This document shows positions 8,605 to 17,600 of a DNA stretch of 64,000 bases, in pieces. The notes under the pieces are model-generated. The model had not been told where the DNA came from. It was given only the letters and a program-made list of their open reading frames with translations, and did not search any database. Positions within the stretch are counted from its first letter, which is position 1, and each line of letters opens with the position of its first letter. The position numbers and the translations under genes were made by a program. The DNA is taken from positions 558,001-622,000 of the forward strand of contig CAVXZL010000012.1 in assembly GCA_963766345.1 (NCBI GenBank), read 5' to 3'. Source of the stretch: DASVFB01 sp963766345. Lineage in GTDB: Bacteria; Actinomycetota; Thermoleophilia; Gaiellales; Gaiellaceae.

Positions 8605-10115
8605 TAACGCGCGGCCGGTGCGGGCTCCGATGCGGCTCGCGGCCGCACGGGAGGAGCCGATGCGGGCCTCCGCTCGCGGCCGAGCACCGCCGCGGCGCCG
8701 ACCCCGAGCGCGGCCCAGAGAACCGGGTCCTCGAAGAACACACCGTAGGAGAGCGAGTGCGTGAACAGGACGGTGAGGACTCCGAGCAGCGCGAGCCCCA
8801 GAGCGTCGTCGTCCGCACGCAGACGCCAGAAGAAGAGCGCGGCGCCGACGAGGAACGCGACGTACGCGACGATGCCGGCGATTCCGAGCTCGGCCGCGAC
8901 GGTGAGCGGCGCCGTGTGCGACGTCCTGAGGCGCTTCGACCGTGCGCCCGAGGTCTCGTCACGGCTCGCCGCGGGCTGCGAGGCGACGCCGACGCCCACG
9001 AGCGGGTGATTCTCGTAGACCGCCCACGTGTCCTTGACCAGCGTCCAGCGGCCGCTCAGCAACCGGTCCGGCGAGTGATCCGAGACGAGGGTGACGAACG
9101 CGGCGGACCCGAGAACGACCAGCGCGAGCACCGAAGCTGCCATCAACTGACGGACGCGACGGCCGCCGGCCAGCGCGGTGACGAGCACCGTGGCCGCGGC
9201 GAGCGACACCATCGCGGACTGCGAGTACGAGAAGTAGAGGCCGATCCACATCACCGCGAGGCACGGAACGCAAACGGCCAGCGACACGCGCCCGAGCAGC
9301 AGCGCGACGATGAGGACGGTGAGCGCGACGACGACGTGGCGCGCGTAGATCGACGGGTCGGAGAACAACGACGTCACACGGAAGTAGCTCGTGTAGCTGT
9401 TCGCCACGTTGAGCTTCGGCTCGTAGAACAAGAGGTGGTGAGTCCATTCCTCGGCGATGCCGATGACGGCGAAGAGACAGCCGAGGGCGACCGCCTCGAT
9501 CGCGAGGATGCGCGGCAGCCAGTCCCTGAACGGCGTGTAGGCGATGACCGTGAAGAGCACCGCAAACGGGAGCACGAAGAAGCCGAGCCGGTTCGCTGCG
9601 GCGGACGGGTCGCGAGCCCAGAGGAGTGACAGGCTCATCAGCGCGATGAGCAGGGCGGCCGGCGCAGCGAGGAGCGGCGGCACCGCACGCGCGTCTTCCC
9701 CCCGCACGAGACGCCAGACGAGCGCGCCTGCCGCGGCCGCGAGCGCCGTGTACAACGGCAGTAAGCGCCCGAGCGCACCCGCCTCGGGAAGGCCGATGAA
9801 GAACCGCTTGCTCGTGTTGAAGTCGAACGGGAGGCGGATCGGGGCCAGCGCGACCGTGACGACCGGCACCGCCCAGGCGAAGCGGACGAAGCCTGCGGCG
9901 AGAGCCGCGAACGCCGCCGCTCCGAACACGAGCAAGACGCCTCCGGTCGGCGAAGTAAGCCGGTCGAACGCGCTCGGAGCGAACGTGCGGGAGAGCACCG
10001 CCTCCGCCAGGCCGATGGCGACCAGACCGCCGGCGACGACCGCGCGCGACCGGCCGAGCAGGCATCCGAGCGCGCCGACCGCCCCGATGACCGCCGCGAC
10101 GTCGGTGCCCGACAC
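8604..10115 (-). CDS. O-antigen ligase/polymerase family protein (Wzy_C)
   Basis: A large polytopic membrane protein of about 503 residues with 12 or so membrane helices. Near the C-terminus is the segment LVKDTWAVYENHPLVGVGVAS, followed by SHTAPLTVAAELG, the periplasmic loop pattern of Wzy_C/WaaL proteins (H-x-x-x/G-x-G, then N/H-x-x-L). Such proteins join or polymerise undecaprenyl-linked glycans on the outer membrane face. I chose GTG 10115 (VSGTDVAAV) because hydrophobic sequence starts there; the frame is open to 10175. It overlaps the next gene by one base and is divergent from the beta-propeller gene at 10203. Ligase and polymerase cannot be told apart from sequence alone. Confidence 0.8.
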   Translation of the reverse strand: MSGTDVAAVIGAVGALGCLLGRSRAVVAGGLVAIGLAEAVLSRTFAPSAFDRLTSPTGGVLLVFGAAAFAALAAGFVRFAWAVPVVTVALAPIRLPFDFNTSKRFFIGLPEAGALGRLLPLYTALAAAAGALVWRLVRGEDARAVPPLLAAPAALLIALMSLSLLWARDPSAAANRLGFFVLPFAVLFTVIAYTPFRDWLPRILAIEAVALGCLFAVIGIAEEWTHHLLFYEPKLNVANSYTSYFRVTSLFSDPSIYARHVVVALTVLIVALLLGRVSLAVCVPCLAVMWIGLYFSYSQSAMVSLAAATVLVTALAGGRRVRQLMAASVLALVVLGSAAFVTLVSDHSPDRLLSGRWTLVKDTWAVYENHPLVGVGVASQPAASRDETSGARSKRLRTSHTAPLTVAAELGIAGIVAYVAFLVGAALFFWRLRADDDALGLALLGVLTVLFTHSLSYGVFFEDPVLWAALGVGAAAVLGRERRPASAPPVRPRAASEPAPAAR

Positions 10116-10202
10116 GTGGGGTAACGTACCGCGAAGGGGCGCACGGTCGGCCGGCCCAGGGCTTCGACCGTCCACGTTCGGCGTCCACTGCGCTCACGAC
10201 TC

Positions 10203-11582
10203 ATGAACAAGCGGAACAAGTGGATTCTCGTCGGCGTGACCGCCCTCGTCCTGCTCGCGCTCGGCGCCGCCGCCGGGCTCTACTACCACGACCAGACGAA
10301 GACGAGAACCGTGCGCGGCTCGTCGTCGGTCGAGTTCGTCACGACCCAGGCGCCGGGCAGGAAGAAGCGGTCGCACCGGGTCGTGCTGAAGACGCCCTGG
10401 CCGCAGTACGGCTACGACGAGGCCCGCACTCACGTCGCGGCCGACTTTCACCACCGGCCGCCGTTCAGGAGGGTCTGGACGGTCGAGACCGGCTGGCTGG
10501 TCGAGTTTCCGCCTGCGATCGGCGACGGCCTGGTCTTCGTCGGGAACCTGAAAGGTCGCTTCCTCGCGATCCACGCCGACACCGGGAAGGTCGCGTGGCG
10601 CAAGGAGTTCGGGCGCTGTATCGCCTCGGGCCCGGCTGTCAAAGGCCGCACCGTCGTCGTGGCGCTGACGAACCCGTACCCGTGCCTGGGACACGACAGC
10701 CGCACGTCACAGCGCGGCTTCGTCGTCGCCATGGACGCGATCACGGGCCGCCAGCTCTGGCGCCACCCCATGGGCGTGACCGAGTCGTCGCCGCTCGTCG
10801 TTCGCGACCTCGTCTACGTCGGGTCCTGGGATCACCACGTGTACGCGCTCGACCTCGACAACGGCAAGACCCGCTGGACGTACGACACCGGCGAGGAGAT
10901 CGACAGCTCCGCGGCCTACGCGGACGGCATGGTGTACATCGGCGGGAACGACGGGCACGTCTTCGCGTTCAACGCGTGGAACGGCAACCTGATGTGGCGG
11001 GCGAGCTCGTTCTCCCGGTTCGGACGTCGCGAGTACTTCTACGCAACGCCGGCCGTTGCTTACGGCCGCGTGTACATCGGCAACACCGACGGGACGCTCT
11101 ACGCCTTCGGCGCGAAGACAGGCGACCTGCTCTGGGCGCAGCACGCGGGGACGTACGTCTATACCGCGGCGACGGTGTGGCGCCGTCGGGTCTACATCGG
11201 CACGTACGACGGCTACTTCAAGGCCTACAACGCGGCGACGGGAGATGAGATCTGGAGCTGGAGCGCACCCGCGAAGGTGCACGCCGCGTCGACGATCATG
11301 GCCGGGCTCGTCTACTTCAGCACCGCCTCCACCTTTCCGGGCGCGCACCCTTCGCGCTACATCAAGCGTGGTCCGCGCGGCATCTACGCCCTCAACGCGC
11401 TGACGGGGAAGCCCGTCTGGCAGCACCTCGGGATCGGCATGTACGCGCCCGTCGTGGCCGACGATGAGCGGACGTACCTCATCGGGTCGACGCGCGTCTA
11501 CGCCGTCGAGTCGCGCAACGAGCACAAGCGGCAGCGGGCGACAGCGGCCAAGCAGGCCAAGAAGCACAAGCGCCGGCCCTAG
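10203..11582 (+). CDS. Membrane-anchored PQQ-like beta-propeller protein
   Basis: A 459-residue protein starting at ATG 10203 with a positive N-terminus and one membrane helix at about residues 8-29, followed by an extracytoplasmic domain. Eight blade signatures of the PQQ/BamB type can be read, each with a conserved Trp: for example GKVAWRKEF, GRQLWRHPM, GKTRWTYDT, GNLMWRASS, GDLLWAQHA, GDEIWSWSA and GKPVWQHLG, plus RRVWTVETG at the start. The C-terminus is Lys/Arg rich. No catalytic PQQ-dehydrogenase residues are recognisable, so a binding or scaffolding role is more likely than an enzyme. The next gene is another predicted cell-surface protein. Confidence 0.8.
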   Translation: MNKRNKWILVGVTALVLLALGAAAGLYYHDQTKTRTVRGSSSVEFVTTQAPGRKKRSHRVVLKTPWPQYGYDEARTHVAADFHHRPPFRRVWTVETGWLVEFPPAIGDGLVFVGNLKGRFLAIHADTGKVAWRKEFGRCIASGPAVKGRTVVVALTNPYPCLGHDSRTSQRGFVVAMDAITGRQLWRHPMGVTESSPLVVRDLVYVGSWDHHVYALDLDNGKTRWTYDTGEEIDSSAAYADGMVYIGGNDGHVFAFNAWNGNLMWRASSFSRFGRREYFYATPAVAYGRVYIGNTDGTLYAFGAKTGDLLWAQHAGTYVYTAATVWRRRVYIGTYDGYFKAYNAATGDEIWSWSAPAKVHAASTIMAGLVYFSTASTFPGAHPSRYIKRGPRGIYALNALTGKPVWQHLGIGMYAPVVADDERTYLIGSTRVYAVESRNEHKRQRATAAKQAKKHKRRP

Positions 11583-11622
11583 CCGGCATGAACCTGCTGT
11601 TGCGAGCATTCTGCGCGGACTG

Positions 11623-12879
11623 TTGCTGCTCGTCCCGCTGGCAGCTCTTCTGCGCAGGCTCAGCGTGCCCGGGCGCCGCGAGAGGGGGGACGGTCCGCTG
11701 CCCGGCTCGCACCGGCCGACCGTGCAGGCTGCATTCAGCTCGGAGAGCTACCGGCCGAACAGCGTCGCGACTCTTCGGTTCTTCGACTCGGCCCGCGGGC
11801 TCTCGCTTCGCTTGTACGAGGTCGCCGCGGGCACCGACAAGGTGGGCGACCGGCCGCTCGTGCGAAAGGATGCGATGCGCGGAATGCCCATCGGCGTCGA
11901 GCAGCACGTCGCTGCCGTTCATCCCGGATCACGTCTCCGGATACGGATCGGTGACTGGCCGAGCGGGCTCTACTTCGCGTTGTTGCGCTCGCGCGGGGGC
12001 CGCGTCGGTTACGCACCGTTCGTGCTGGCGCCGACCCGTCTCGGCGAGCATCGCATTGCCGTCGTCATGCCCACACAGACGTGGCAGGCCTACAACTTTC
12101 GGGACGACAACGGCGACGGAAAGCCCGACACGTGGTACGCAGACCCCGACCACCTCACGACGGCGCGGCTGTACCGACCCTTCGAGAACCGCGGCGTCCC
12201 GCGGCACTACAAGTTCTACGACGAGCCCTTCCTACGTTGGCTCGTGCACGAGAGAATCCATTTCGACGTCATCTCCGACGCGGAACTGAAGGCGACGAGC
12301 GGCGAGACGCTCGCGCGCGCATACCACGTCGTCATCTTCCCGGGCCACCACGAATACGTCACGCAACACGAATTCTCAACGGTCACCCGATACCGGGACC
12401 TCGGCGGCGACCTGGTCTTCCTCTCGGCCGACAACTTCTACGCGAAGATCGAGATTCGCGACGGCGTCATGCACCGGGTCGGCTGGTACCGCAACCTCGG
12501 CGAGCCGGAGTCGGCGGTTATCGGCGTGCAGTACTACTTCCACGACAACGGCCAGCATCGCGGCCCGTGGACGATTCGTCCGAGCGTCGCCGGCCGCTGG
12601 CTTTTCGCGGGGACCGGGCTGAAGCCCGGGGACACGTTTTCCAGCGGCGGGATCGAGGCCGACGACGTCACCGCAGCGTCACCGCCGGGAACCGAGGTCG
12701 TTGCGGAGATCGTCGACCTCTTCGGCGACGGACGCAACGCGCAGATGACCTACTACGAGACGCCGAAAGGCGCGAGGGTGTTTGCCGCCGGCGCGTTCGC
12801 CCTGACCTGCTCGAACTGGAAGTCGCCCGTGAGCCGGCTCGTGCGGAACCTGATCGGTCACATGATGCGAGACGCCTAG
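11623..12879 (+). CDS. Secreted N,N-dimethylformamidase beta-subunit-like protein
   Basis: About 418 residues beginning with a short hydrophobic leader (GLLLLVPLAALLRR), then a region resembling the C-terminal domain of the N,N-dimethylformamidase large subunit: QTWQAYNFRDDNGDGKPDTW, a glutamine-amidotransferase-like fold with VVIFPGHHEYVT and GGDLVFLSADNFY. The family includes many uncharacterised exported proteins, so amidase activity is only a possibility. The start is uncertain. TTG 11623 is the first in-frame canonical start, but ATG 11588 (MNLLLRA) in another frame would give a better leader if one base were missing between them. It ends in CTAG shared with the convergent gene. Confidence 0.65.
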   Translation: MLLVPLAALLRRLSVPGRRERGDGPLPGSHRPTVQAAFSSESYRPNSVATLRFFDSARGLSLRLYEVAAGTDKVGDRPLVRKDAMRGMPIGVEQHVAAVHPGSRLRIRIGDWPSGLYFALLRSRGGRVGYAPFVLAPTRLGEHRIAVVMPTQTWQAYNFRDDNGDGKPDTWYADPDHLTTARLYRPFENRGVPRHYKFYDEPFLRWLVHERIHFDVISDAELKATSGETLARAYHVVIFPGHHEYVTQHEFSTVTRYRDLGGDLVFLSADNFYAKIEIRDGVMHRVGWYRNLGEPESAVIGVQYYFHDNGQHRGPWTIRPSVAGRWLFAGTGLKPGDTFSSGGIEADDVTAASPPGTEVVAEIVDLFGDGRNAQMTYYETPKGARVFAAGAFALTCSNWKSPVSRLVRNLIGHMMRDA

Positions 12880-13775
12880 GCCGGCTGGCGCCGCCTCACG
12901 ACGACGGGGACGACGTGCGCCACGTGGTCCTGCCTGATCACGAGCCGGTAGTGGCCGGCGCGCTTCGGCGCCCGGAGCCGGAGCGTTTTGGAGCTTGCAA
13001 AGCCCGAGTCGCGCCCGAGTCGCCAAAAATACGCGCGGGCGTCATCCCGGATGCGCACCGCGAAACGCTGGCGCGGGCGCACTGTCACGTGCTTCGTGAG
13101 CACTTGGAGCGGCACGACGACGACGACGGGCCGCGTCGCGTTGGAGAGGTTGCCCGCGGCATCGCGCGCCGTCACGGTCACCCGATACTTGCCGGGACGA
13201 GCTTGCACCGGCCAGTCGACCTTCCACTTCAGTCGGGACGACCTGCCGAGCACTACGCGCCTACCGTCGAGGTAGACGGACACGCGCGCCGGTTCGTTCA
13301 GCAGGTAGCGCACCTTGAGGCGGCTGCGCGGCTGCAGGATCCGCGGCGCGACGTCGCGCAGCTTGACGACGGGGGGCGTCGTGTCGATGTGGATGCGGTT
13401 CGGCATGTCGATGGTGCGGTAACCGAGCTGGATCCGCGCGCGATACGAGCCGTCGGAAGCCGAACCGTCTCCGCCGGACTGCCCGTCCCACGTCGCGACG
13501 ACCGGCCCCTTCTTCGCCGCCACAGGCCCGACGAGCGTCTGCACTCGATGGCCGTCGGCGTCCACGATCGAGACCGTCAGCCTCCCCGCCTTGCGCAGGC
13601 GAAACGCGATGACGGCCGTCTTGTTGTCGCACTCGCACGTCGGCGAGAAGACTTTCGTCACCGAGACCTTCGTCACCGGGCTCGGCTTGAGCTTCAGCCG
13701 CTCCGTCTCGACGAAGGCGACCGCGGTGGCCGCGAGCAGCACGAGGACGACAGCCGTCGAGAGTGTGCGCGCCAC
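12876..13775 (-). CDS. Exported protein with FlgD-like Ig domains
   Basis: A 299-residue protein starting at GTG 13775 with an N-terminal signal or anchor helix (residues 4-21). The first module shows FSPTCECDNKTAVIAFRLRKAG and a GYRTIDMPN strand, resembling the FlgD Ig-like/cytochrome-type extracellular fold. A second module (about residues 170-210) has GKYRVTVTARDAAGN, a typical Ig/Big-type strand. No enzyme motif is visible. It is probably a cell-wall or extracellular adhesion or structural protein. The last four bases, CTAG, are shared with the stop codon of the convergent gene. The related Ig-type tail of the glycosidase at 38.5 kb is similar in style. Confidence 0.65.
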   Translation of the reverse strand: MARTLSTAVVLVLLAATAVAFVETERLKLKPSPVTKVSVTKVFSPTCECDNKTAVIAFRLRKAGRLTVSIVDADGHRVQTLVGPVAAKKGPVVATWDGQSGGDGSASDGSYRARIQLGYRTIDMPNRIHIDTTPPVVKLRDVAPRILQPRSRLKVRYLLNEPARVSVYLDGRRVVLGRSSRLKWKVDWPVQARPGKYRVTVTARDAAGNLSNATRPVVVVVPLQVLTKHVTVRPRQRFAVRIRDDARAYFWRLGRDSGFASSKTLRLRAPKRAGHYRLVIRQDHVAHVVPVVVRRRQPA

Positions 13776-13803
13776 GACGACTGCGAGTGTAGTGAGGTGG
13801 TAG

Positions 13804-14676
13804 CTAGCGGTTGGTCGCGGGCGCGGGGACGTCGCGCGTGAGCCACTGCCGCACGACCCACACGGCGAGCAACAGCGCCGCTGCCGTGAGCGAGGCGACG
13901 ATGATGATCGTCGCGTGCGGGACGCCGAGGAGCTTCAGCCCGCTCAGCACGAGCACGAGCGCGAAGGAGAAGCGGAGGGACTTCTCCGGCACCTTGATCG
14001 ACATCTGGCTGCCGAGCAGGACACCGGGGATCGAGCCGACGAGCAGCCACGCCATCGCGTGCAGGTCGACGTTGCCGTGCACGAGATGCCCGACGCCGGC
14101 GACCCACAGCAGCGCCGCGGCATGCGTGATGTCGGTGCCGACGACCTTCGGCGCGGTCAGCGGGAAGACGAGCAGCATCGCGAGGCCGAAGAACGTGCCC
14201 GAGCCGACGGACGTCAGGCCGACGACGAAGCCCCCGACCGCGCCGATCGCGACCGCGATCACCTTGTCGCGGTTGGTCAGCAGGAACGGCGCGTCGTCGG
14301 CGCGTCCCTTGACGAACGTCTTCGCCGCGAACCCGAGGCCGCCGAGGATCAGCGCGGCACCGACGATCTTCTGCATCGTGGAGTTCGTCCCCTCGCCGAA
14401 GCCGCTCGCGATCTGCACGCCGACGAGCGACAGCGGCGCCGATCCGAGGAGCATCCAGAGCGCGAGATGCCCGTGCACGGTGCCCAGCATCCGGTGGCGC
14501 GCGGCGCCGAACGACTTGAAGATCGCGCCGTGGAGGATGTCCGTGCCGACGGCGACCTTCGCGTCGAAGCCGAAGAGGAGGATGAGGATCGGCGTCATGA
14601 GGCTGCCGCCCCCCATGCCCGTCATCCCGACGAGGATCCCGACGAGCGCGCCCGCGAGGACGAACTGCCAGGTCAC
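13804..14676 (-). CDS. TauE/SafE family sulfite/organosulfonate exporter
   Basis: A 290-residue membrane protein with about eight helices, starting at GTG 14676 and overlapping the DUF4395 stop (GTGA). The first repeat has GALVGILVGMTGMGGGSLMTP, the glycine-rich loop that defines the TauE/SafE (DUF81) family, and a second glycine-rich loop GAVGGFVVGLTSVGSGTF occurs about 130 residues later. Members export or import sulfite, sulfoacetate and other sulfonates, although many are uncharacterised. As the last gene of an operon that makes sulfite and phosphosulfolactate, export of sulfite or of a sulfonate end product is a reasonable inference. Confidence 0.85.
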   Translation of the reverse strand: MTWQFVLAGALVGILVGMTGMGGGSLMTPILILLFGFDAKVAVGTDILHGAIFKSFGAARHRMLGTVHGHLALWMLLGSAPLSLVGVQIASGFGEGTNSTMQKIVGAALILGGLGFAAKTFVKGRADDAPFLLTNRDKVIAVAIGAVGGFVVGLTSVGSGTFFGLAMLLVFPLTAPKVVGTDITHAAALLWVAGVGHLVHGNVDLHAMAWLLVGSIPGVLLGSQMSIKVPEKSLRFSFALVLVLSGLKLLGVPHATIIIVASLTAAALLLAVWVVRQWLTRDVPAPATNR

Positions 14677-15155
14677 GAGACGCGAGCGCCAGGCACGGGG
14701 CAGGAGACGAACGGCCTGCCGCTGAGCCTGCAGCCGAGCTTGTACGCCTCGCAGCCGGTGCAGAAGCCTGTGACCGCGGCGAGGAGCGCGAGCGCGGCGA
14801 CGAGGAGGGCGAGCGCCGTGCCGGCGACTTCCCAGCCGAGCGCGTACGCGAGCGCCGACGCGGAGAGCACGACCGCGCCGACGATGTTGGCGGCACGCGG
14901 CGGCCGGCTGTCTTCGAGCGGCCCTTCACCGAGGCGCGGCTGCACGAGCTCGAAGTACGCGAGGCACGGGAGGCAGAAGCGCCGCCCGAACACGAGCCCG
15001 ACGACAAGCTGCAGCCCGAGCAACCCCGCGAGCCAACCCCAGCCGAGCAGCGCGGCGACGAGCGCGAGCGCGCCGATCACCGCCTGGTTGAAGCGCGGCG
15101 CGCGCGAGTCGATCACGTCGGTGTCGCGGTACGGTTCCGCGAGGCGTTGCGTCAT
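14673..15155 (-). CDS. DUF4395 membrane protein
   Basis: A 160-residue protein starting at ATG 15155, overlapping the ATP sulfurylase stop (ATGA) and itself overlapping the TauE gene start. It has four hydrophobic segments and two Cys pairs, RRFCLPCLAYF (about residue 60) and GFCTGCEAYKLGC near the C-terminus, the pattern of the DUF4395 family. Members are often next to thioredoxin-like or sulfurtransferase genes, which suggests a membrane thiol or sulfur-relay role. The family's function is not established. Conserved CxxC pairs at the membrane, within a sulfur operon, fit transfer of reducing equivalents or reduced sulfur. Confidence 0.75.
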   Translation of the reverse strand: MTQRLAEPYRDTDVIDSRAPRFNQAVIGALALVAALLGWGWLAGLLGLQLVVGLVFGRRFCLPCLAYFELVQPRLGEGPLEDSRPPRAANIVGAVVLSASALAYALGWEVAGTALALLVAALALLAAVTGFCTGCEAYKLGCRLSGRPFVSCPVPGARVS

Positions 15156-16297
15156 CCGCCCCGGTATGCCTGGATCAGGACCTCCGCAACCTCGGGCCGC
15201 GAGAACTCGACCGGCGGCAACTCGCCCGCGGCGAGCATCTCCCGCACCTTCGTCCCGCTGAGGAACACATGGTCGGACGGATGGTGAGGGCACGTCTTCG
15301 CGCTCGCCATCGAGCCGCATTGCGTGCACCAGAACGAGTGCTCGAAGAACATCGGCTCGATGTCGAGCTCGTGCGCGTCGAACTCGTCGAAGATCAGCTG
15401 CGCGTCGTACGAGCCGTAGAAGTCGCCGACGCCGGCGTGGTCGCGGCCGACGATGAAGTGCGAGCAGCCGTAGTTCTTGCGGCAGATCGCGTGCCACACA
15501 GCCTCGCGCGGGCCCGCGTACCGCATCGCCGCCGGGAATGCCGCGACGAGCACCCGTTCGTGCGGGTAGTAGTTGTTGACCAGCACGCTGTAGCACTCGA
15601 CGCGCGTCGCGGCGGGCACGTCGTCCGACTTCGTGTCGCCGACGAGCGGATGGATCAAGAGGCCGTCCACGGTCTCGAGCGCAACCTTCGTCAGGTACTC
15701 GTGCGCCCTGTGTATTGGATTGCGAGTTTGGAATCCAACGACGCGCTTCCAGCCCCGCTTCGCGAATGCGAACCGCGTGTCGGCGGGATCGAAGGCGAGC
15801 TCCGGGAACGCGGGCTCGGGGCGCTGGAAGACGGTGACCTTGCCGGCGAGGTACTTCGGCTTCTGCCCGAACAAGCGCGCGACGCCGGGATGCACGTCGT
15901 CGGTCGTGCGGAAGCACCGCTCCGCCTCGACGTTCTTGTCGTAGTCGTAGACCTCGTGCACCTCGAGCGTCGCGAGGACCTTGCCCGTCCAGTCTGCGAG
16001 CGCCACCGCGTCACCGCTCGGCGCGTCGTCCACCGCCAGGCAGACGGGCAGCGCCCACGGCAGGCCGTTCGCGAGGTGCATGTCCTCGACCACGGACGCG
16101 TAGTCCTCGCTTCCCATGAAGCCCTCGAGCGGGGAGAGCGCGCCGCAGGCGATCATGTCCAGGTCCGAGAGCTCGCGCGAGGCGAGCTCGACCTTCTCGA
16201 GCGAATCGACGCCGTCCGGGCGGTAGCCGCTGCGATCGACGAGCGTGCCGCCGTGCGGCTTGATCAGGTGTTGGGCGGCGACCGCGACGTTCGTCAT
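15152..16297 (-). CDS. sat: ATP sulfurylase (sulfate adenylyltransferase, Sat type)
   Basis: A 381-residue cytoplasmic enzyme that makes adenosine 5'-phosphosulfate (APS) from ATP and sulfate. ATG 16297 overlaps the APS kinase stop (ATGA). The family signature VVGFQTRNPIHRAHEY (about residues 185-200) carries the two His of the nucleotidyltransferase HxxH motif, and VGRDHAGVG is further on. FFEHSFWCTQCGSMASAKTCPHH near residues 320-340 matches the Cys-rich insertion seen in bacterial/archaeal homo-oligomeric Sat. This is the Sat type used in many dissimilatory and assimilatory systems, not the CysDN heterodimer. It sits in the middle of a sulfate-to-sulfite module. Confidence 0.95.
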   Translation of the reverse strand: MTNVAVAAQHLIKPHGGTLVDRSGYRPDGVDSLEKVELASRELSDLDMIACGALSPLEGFMGSEDYASVVEDMHLANGLPWALPVCLAVDDAPSGDAVALADWTGKVLATLEVHEVYDYDKNVEAERCFRTTDDVHPGVARLFGQKPKYLAGKVTVFQRPEPAFPELAFDPADTRFAFAKRGWKRVVGFQTRNPIHRAHEYLTKVALETVDGLLIHPLVGDTKSDDVPAATRVECYSVLVNNYYPHERVLVAAFPAAMRYAGPREAVWHAICRKNYGCSHFIVGRDHAGVGDFYGSYDAQLIFDEFDAHELDIEPMFFEHSFWCTQCGSMASAKTCPHHPSDHVFLSGTKVREMLAAGELPPVEFSRPEVAEVLIQAYRGG

Positions 16298-16908
16298 GCG
16301 GCCACCTCGGTGCCGACGAGACCGAGCTCCTCGAGTCGCGTCACGATGAGGCGCGCGCTCTCCTCGGGGTCGTGCTGCTCCGTGTCGATCACGATCTCCG
16401 CGTCGTCCGGAACCTCGTACGGATCGTCGACGCCCGTGAAGCCCTTGATCTCGCCGGCGAACGCCTTCGCGTAGAGGCCCTTGACGTCGCGGCGCGCGCA
16501 CTCCTCGACCGACGCCTTGACGAAGACCTCGACGAACGGTCCGAACTCCTGGACGAGCTCGCGGGCATGACGGCGCGTCTCGTCGTACGGCGAGATCGCC
16601 GCGGCGATCACGGCGGCGCCGTGCCGCGTCAGCCGCGCCGCGACCCAGCCGATGCGCTCGATGTTCGTGTCGCGGTCCTCCTTCGAGAAGCCGAGGCCCT
16701 TCGAAAGATGCGTGCGCACGGTGTCGCCGTCGAGGTACTCGACGATGTGGCCGCGGCGGTCGAGCTCGGGGCCGACGAGGTGCGCGATCGTTGTCTTGCC
16801 GGCGCCGCTCAGGCCCGTGAACCACAACGTAAAACCACCGCCGCGGACGACGTCGGACTCGGGATGCTCGTGCGCATAGATCAAATCAGCAGGGTTGTGG
16901 TCGGTCAT
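16294..16908 (-). CDS. cysC: APS kinase
   Basis: A 204-residue kinase that phosphorylates APS at the 3' position to give PAPS. ATG 16908 overlaps the APS reductase stop (ATGA) and the gene ends overlapping sat. The Walker A loop TGLSGAGKTT is at residues 31-40. YLDGDTVRTHLSKGLGFS (residues 58-75) matches the APS-binding segment, and the R-D-T-N-I-E-R-I-G motif follows. The usual length is about 200, so it is complete. With an APS-type reductase next door, PAPS may serve sulfotransferases rather than reduction. The three genes are translationally coupled. Confidence 0.95.
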   Translation of the reverse strand: MTDHNPADLIYAHEHPESDVVRGGGFTLWFTGLSGAGKTTIAHLVGPELDRRGHIVEYLDGDTVRTHLSKGLGFSKEDRDTNIERIGWVAARLTRHGAAVIAAAISPYDETRRHARELVQEFGPFVEVFVKASVEECARRDVKGLYAKAFAGEIKGFTGVDDPYEVPDDAEIVIDTEQHDPEESARLIVTRLEELGLVGTEVAA

Positions 16909-17600
16909 GCAACTCCTTGTGGTGTGTCGACGTGGATGCCGCACTCGAGCTTGTCGGAGCCGGCCCAGCGGCCCGCGCGCTCCTCCTCGTCGGGTGCGGT
17001 CGGACGCGTGCACGGGATGCAGCCGATCGAGCGGTAGCCGACGTCGTGCAGCGGGTTGTACGGGATCTCGTTGACGGTGACGTACGCCCAGACGCGCTTC
17101 TCGTCCCAGTCCGCGAGCGGGTGGAGCTTCCACACGCCGTAGCGCTCCGACCACTGGACCTTCGCGGTCTCGGCACGGCTCGGCGACTGGTCGCGGCGGA
17201 TGCCGGAGATCCACGCGCTGTACGGCTCGAGAGCTTCGAAGAGCGGCTCGACCTTGCGGATGTGACAGCAGCGGTCGGGGTCGCGCTCCCACAGGTTCGG
17301 GCCCTCCTGCTTGTGCTGCTCCGCGACGGTGATCACGTGCGGCGTGATCAGCTCGAGGCCGTAGCGCTCGACGAGTGCATCCCGCGTCTGGTACGTCTCG
17401 CGGAAGAAGAGCTGCGTGTCGAGCTCGACGATCGGAATCTCGAGGCCGAGCTCGCTGACCATGTGCACGAGGACGCTCGACTGCTTCTGCCACGAGCACG
17501 TGAGGCAGAGCTTGTCGCCGAACTCCTGGTACGCCCAGCGGAGGACGTCCTCCGCCTGCATCGCCTCGACGTCAGGTAGTTGCAGGCTGGGCGTCGCCAA
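16905..17600 (-). CDS. cysH: Fe-S APS reductase (assimilatory, CysH family)
   Basis: A 231-residue reductase producing sulfite from activated sulfate, with TTG 17600 as start. The ADP-binding fold begins near CLTCSWQKQSS (PP-loop-like). C111-C112 (DRCCHIRK) and C194-C197 (GCIPC) form the CC...CxxC set that binds a [4Fe-4S] cluster and marks the APS-using branch rather than the cluster-free PAPS reductases. C220 in LECGIH is the redox Cys that forms the thiosulfonate intermediate. The first 29 bases overlap the end of the ComA gene, so sulfite may be made beside the enzyme that uses it. No sulfite reductase is seen in the operon. Confidence 0.93.
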   Translation of the reverse strand: MATPSLQLPDVEAMQAEDVLRWAYQEFGDKLCLTCSWQKQSSVLVHMVSELGLEIPIVELDTQLFFRETYQTRDALVERYGLELITPHVITVAEQHKQEGPNLWERDPDRCCHIRKVEPLFEALEPYSAWISGIRRDQSPSRAETAKVQWSERYGVWKLHPLADWDEKRVWAYVTVNEIPYNPLHDVGYRSIGCIPCTRPTAPDEEERAGRWAGSDKLECGIHVDTPQGVA

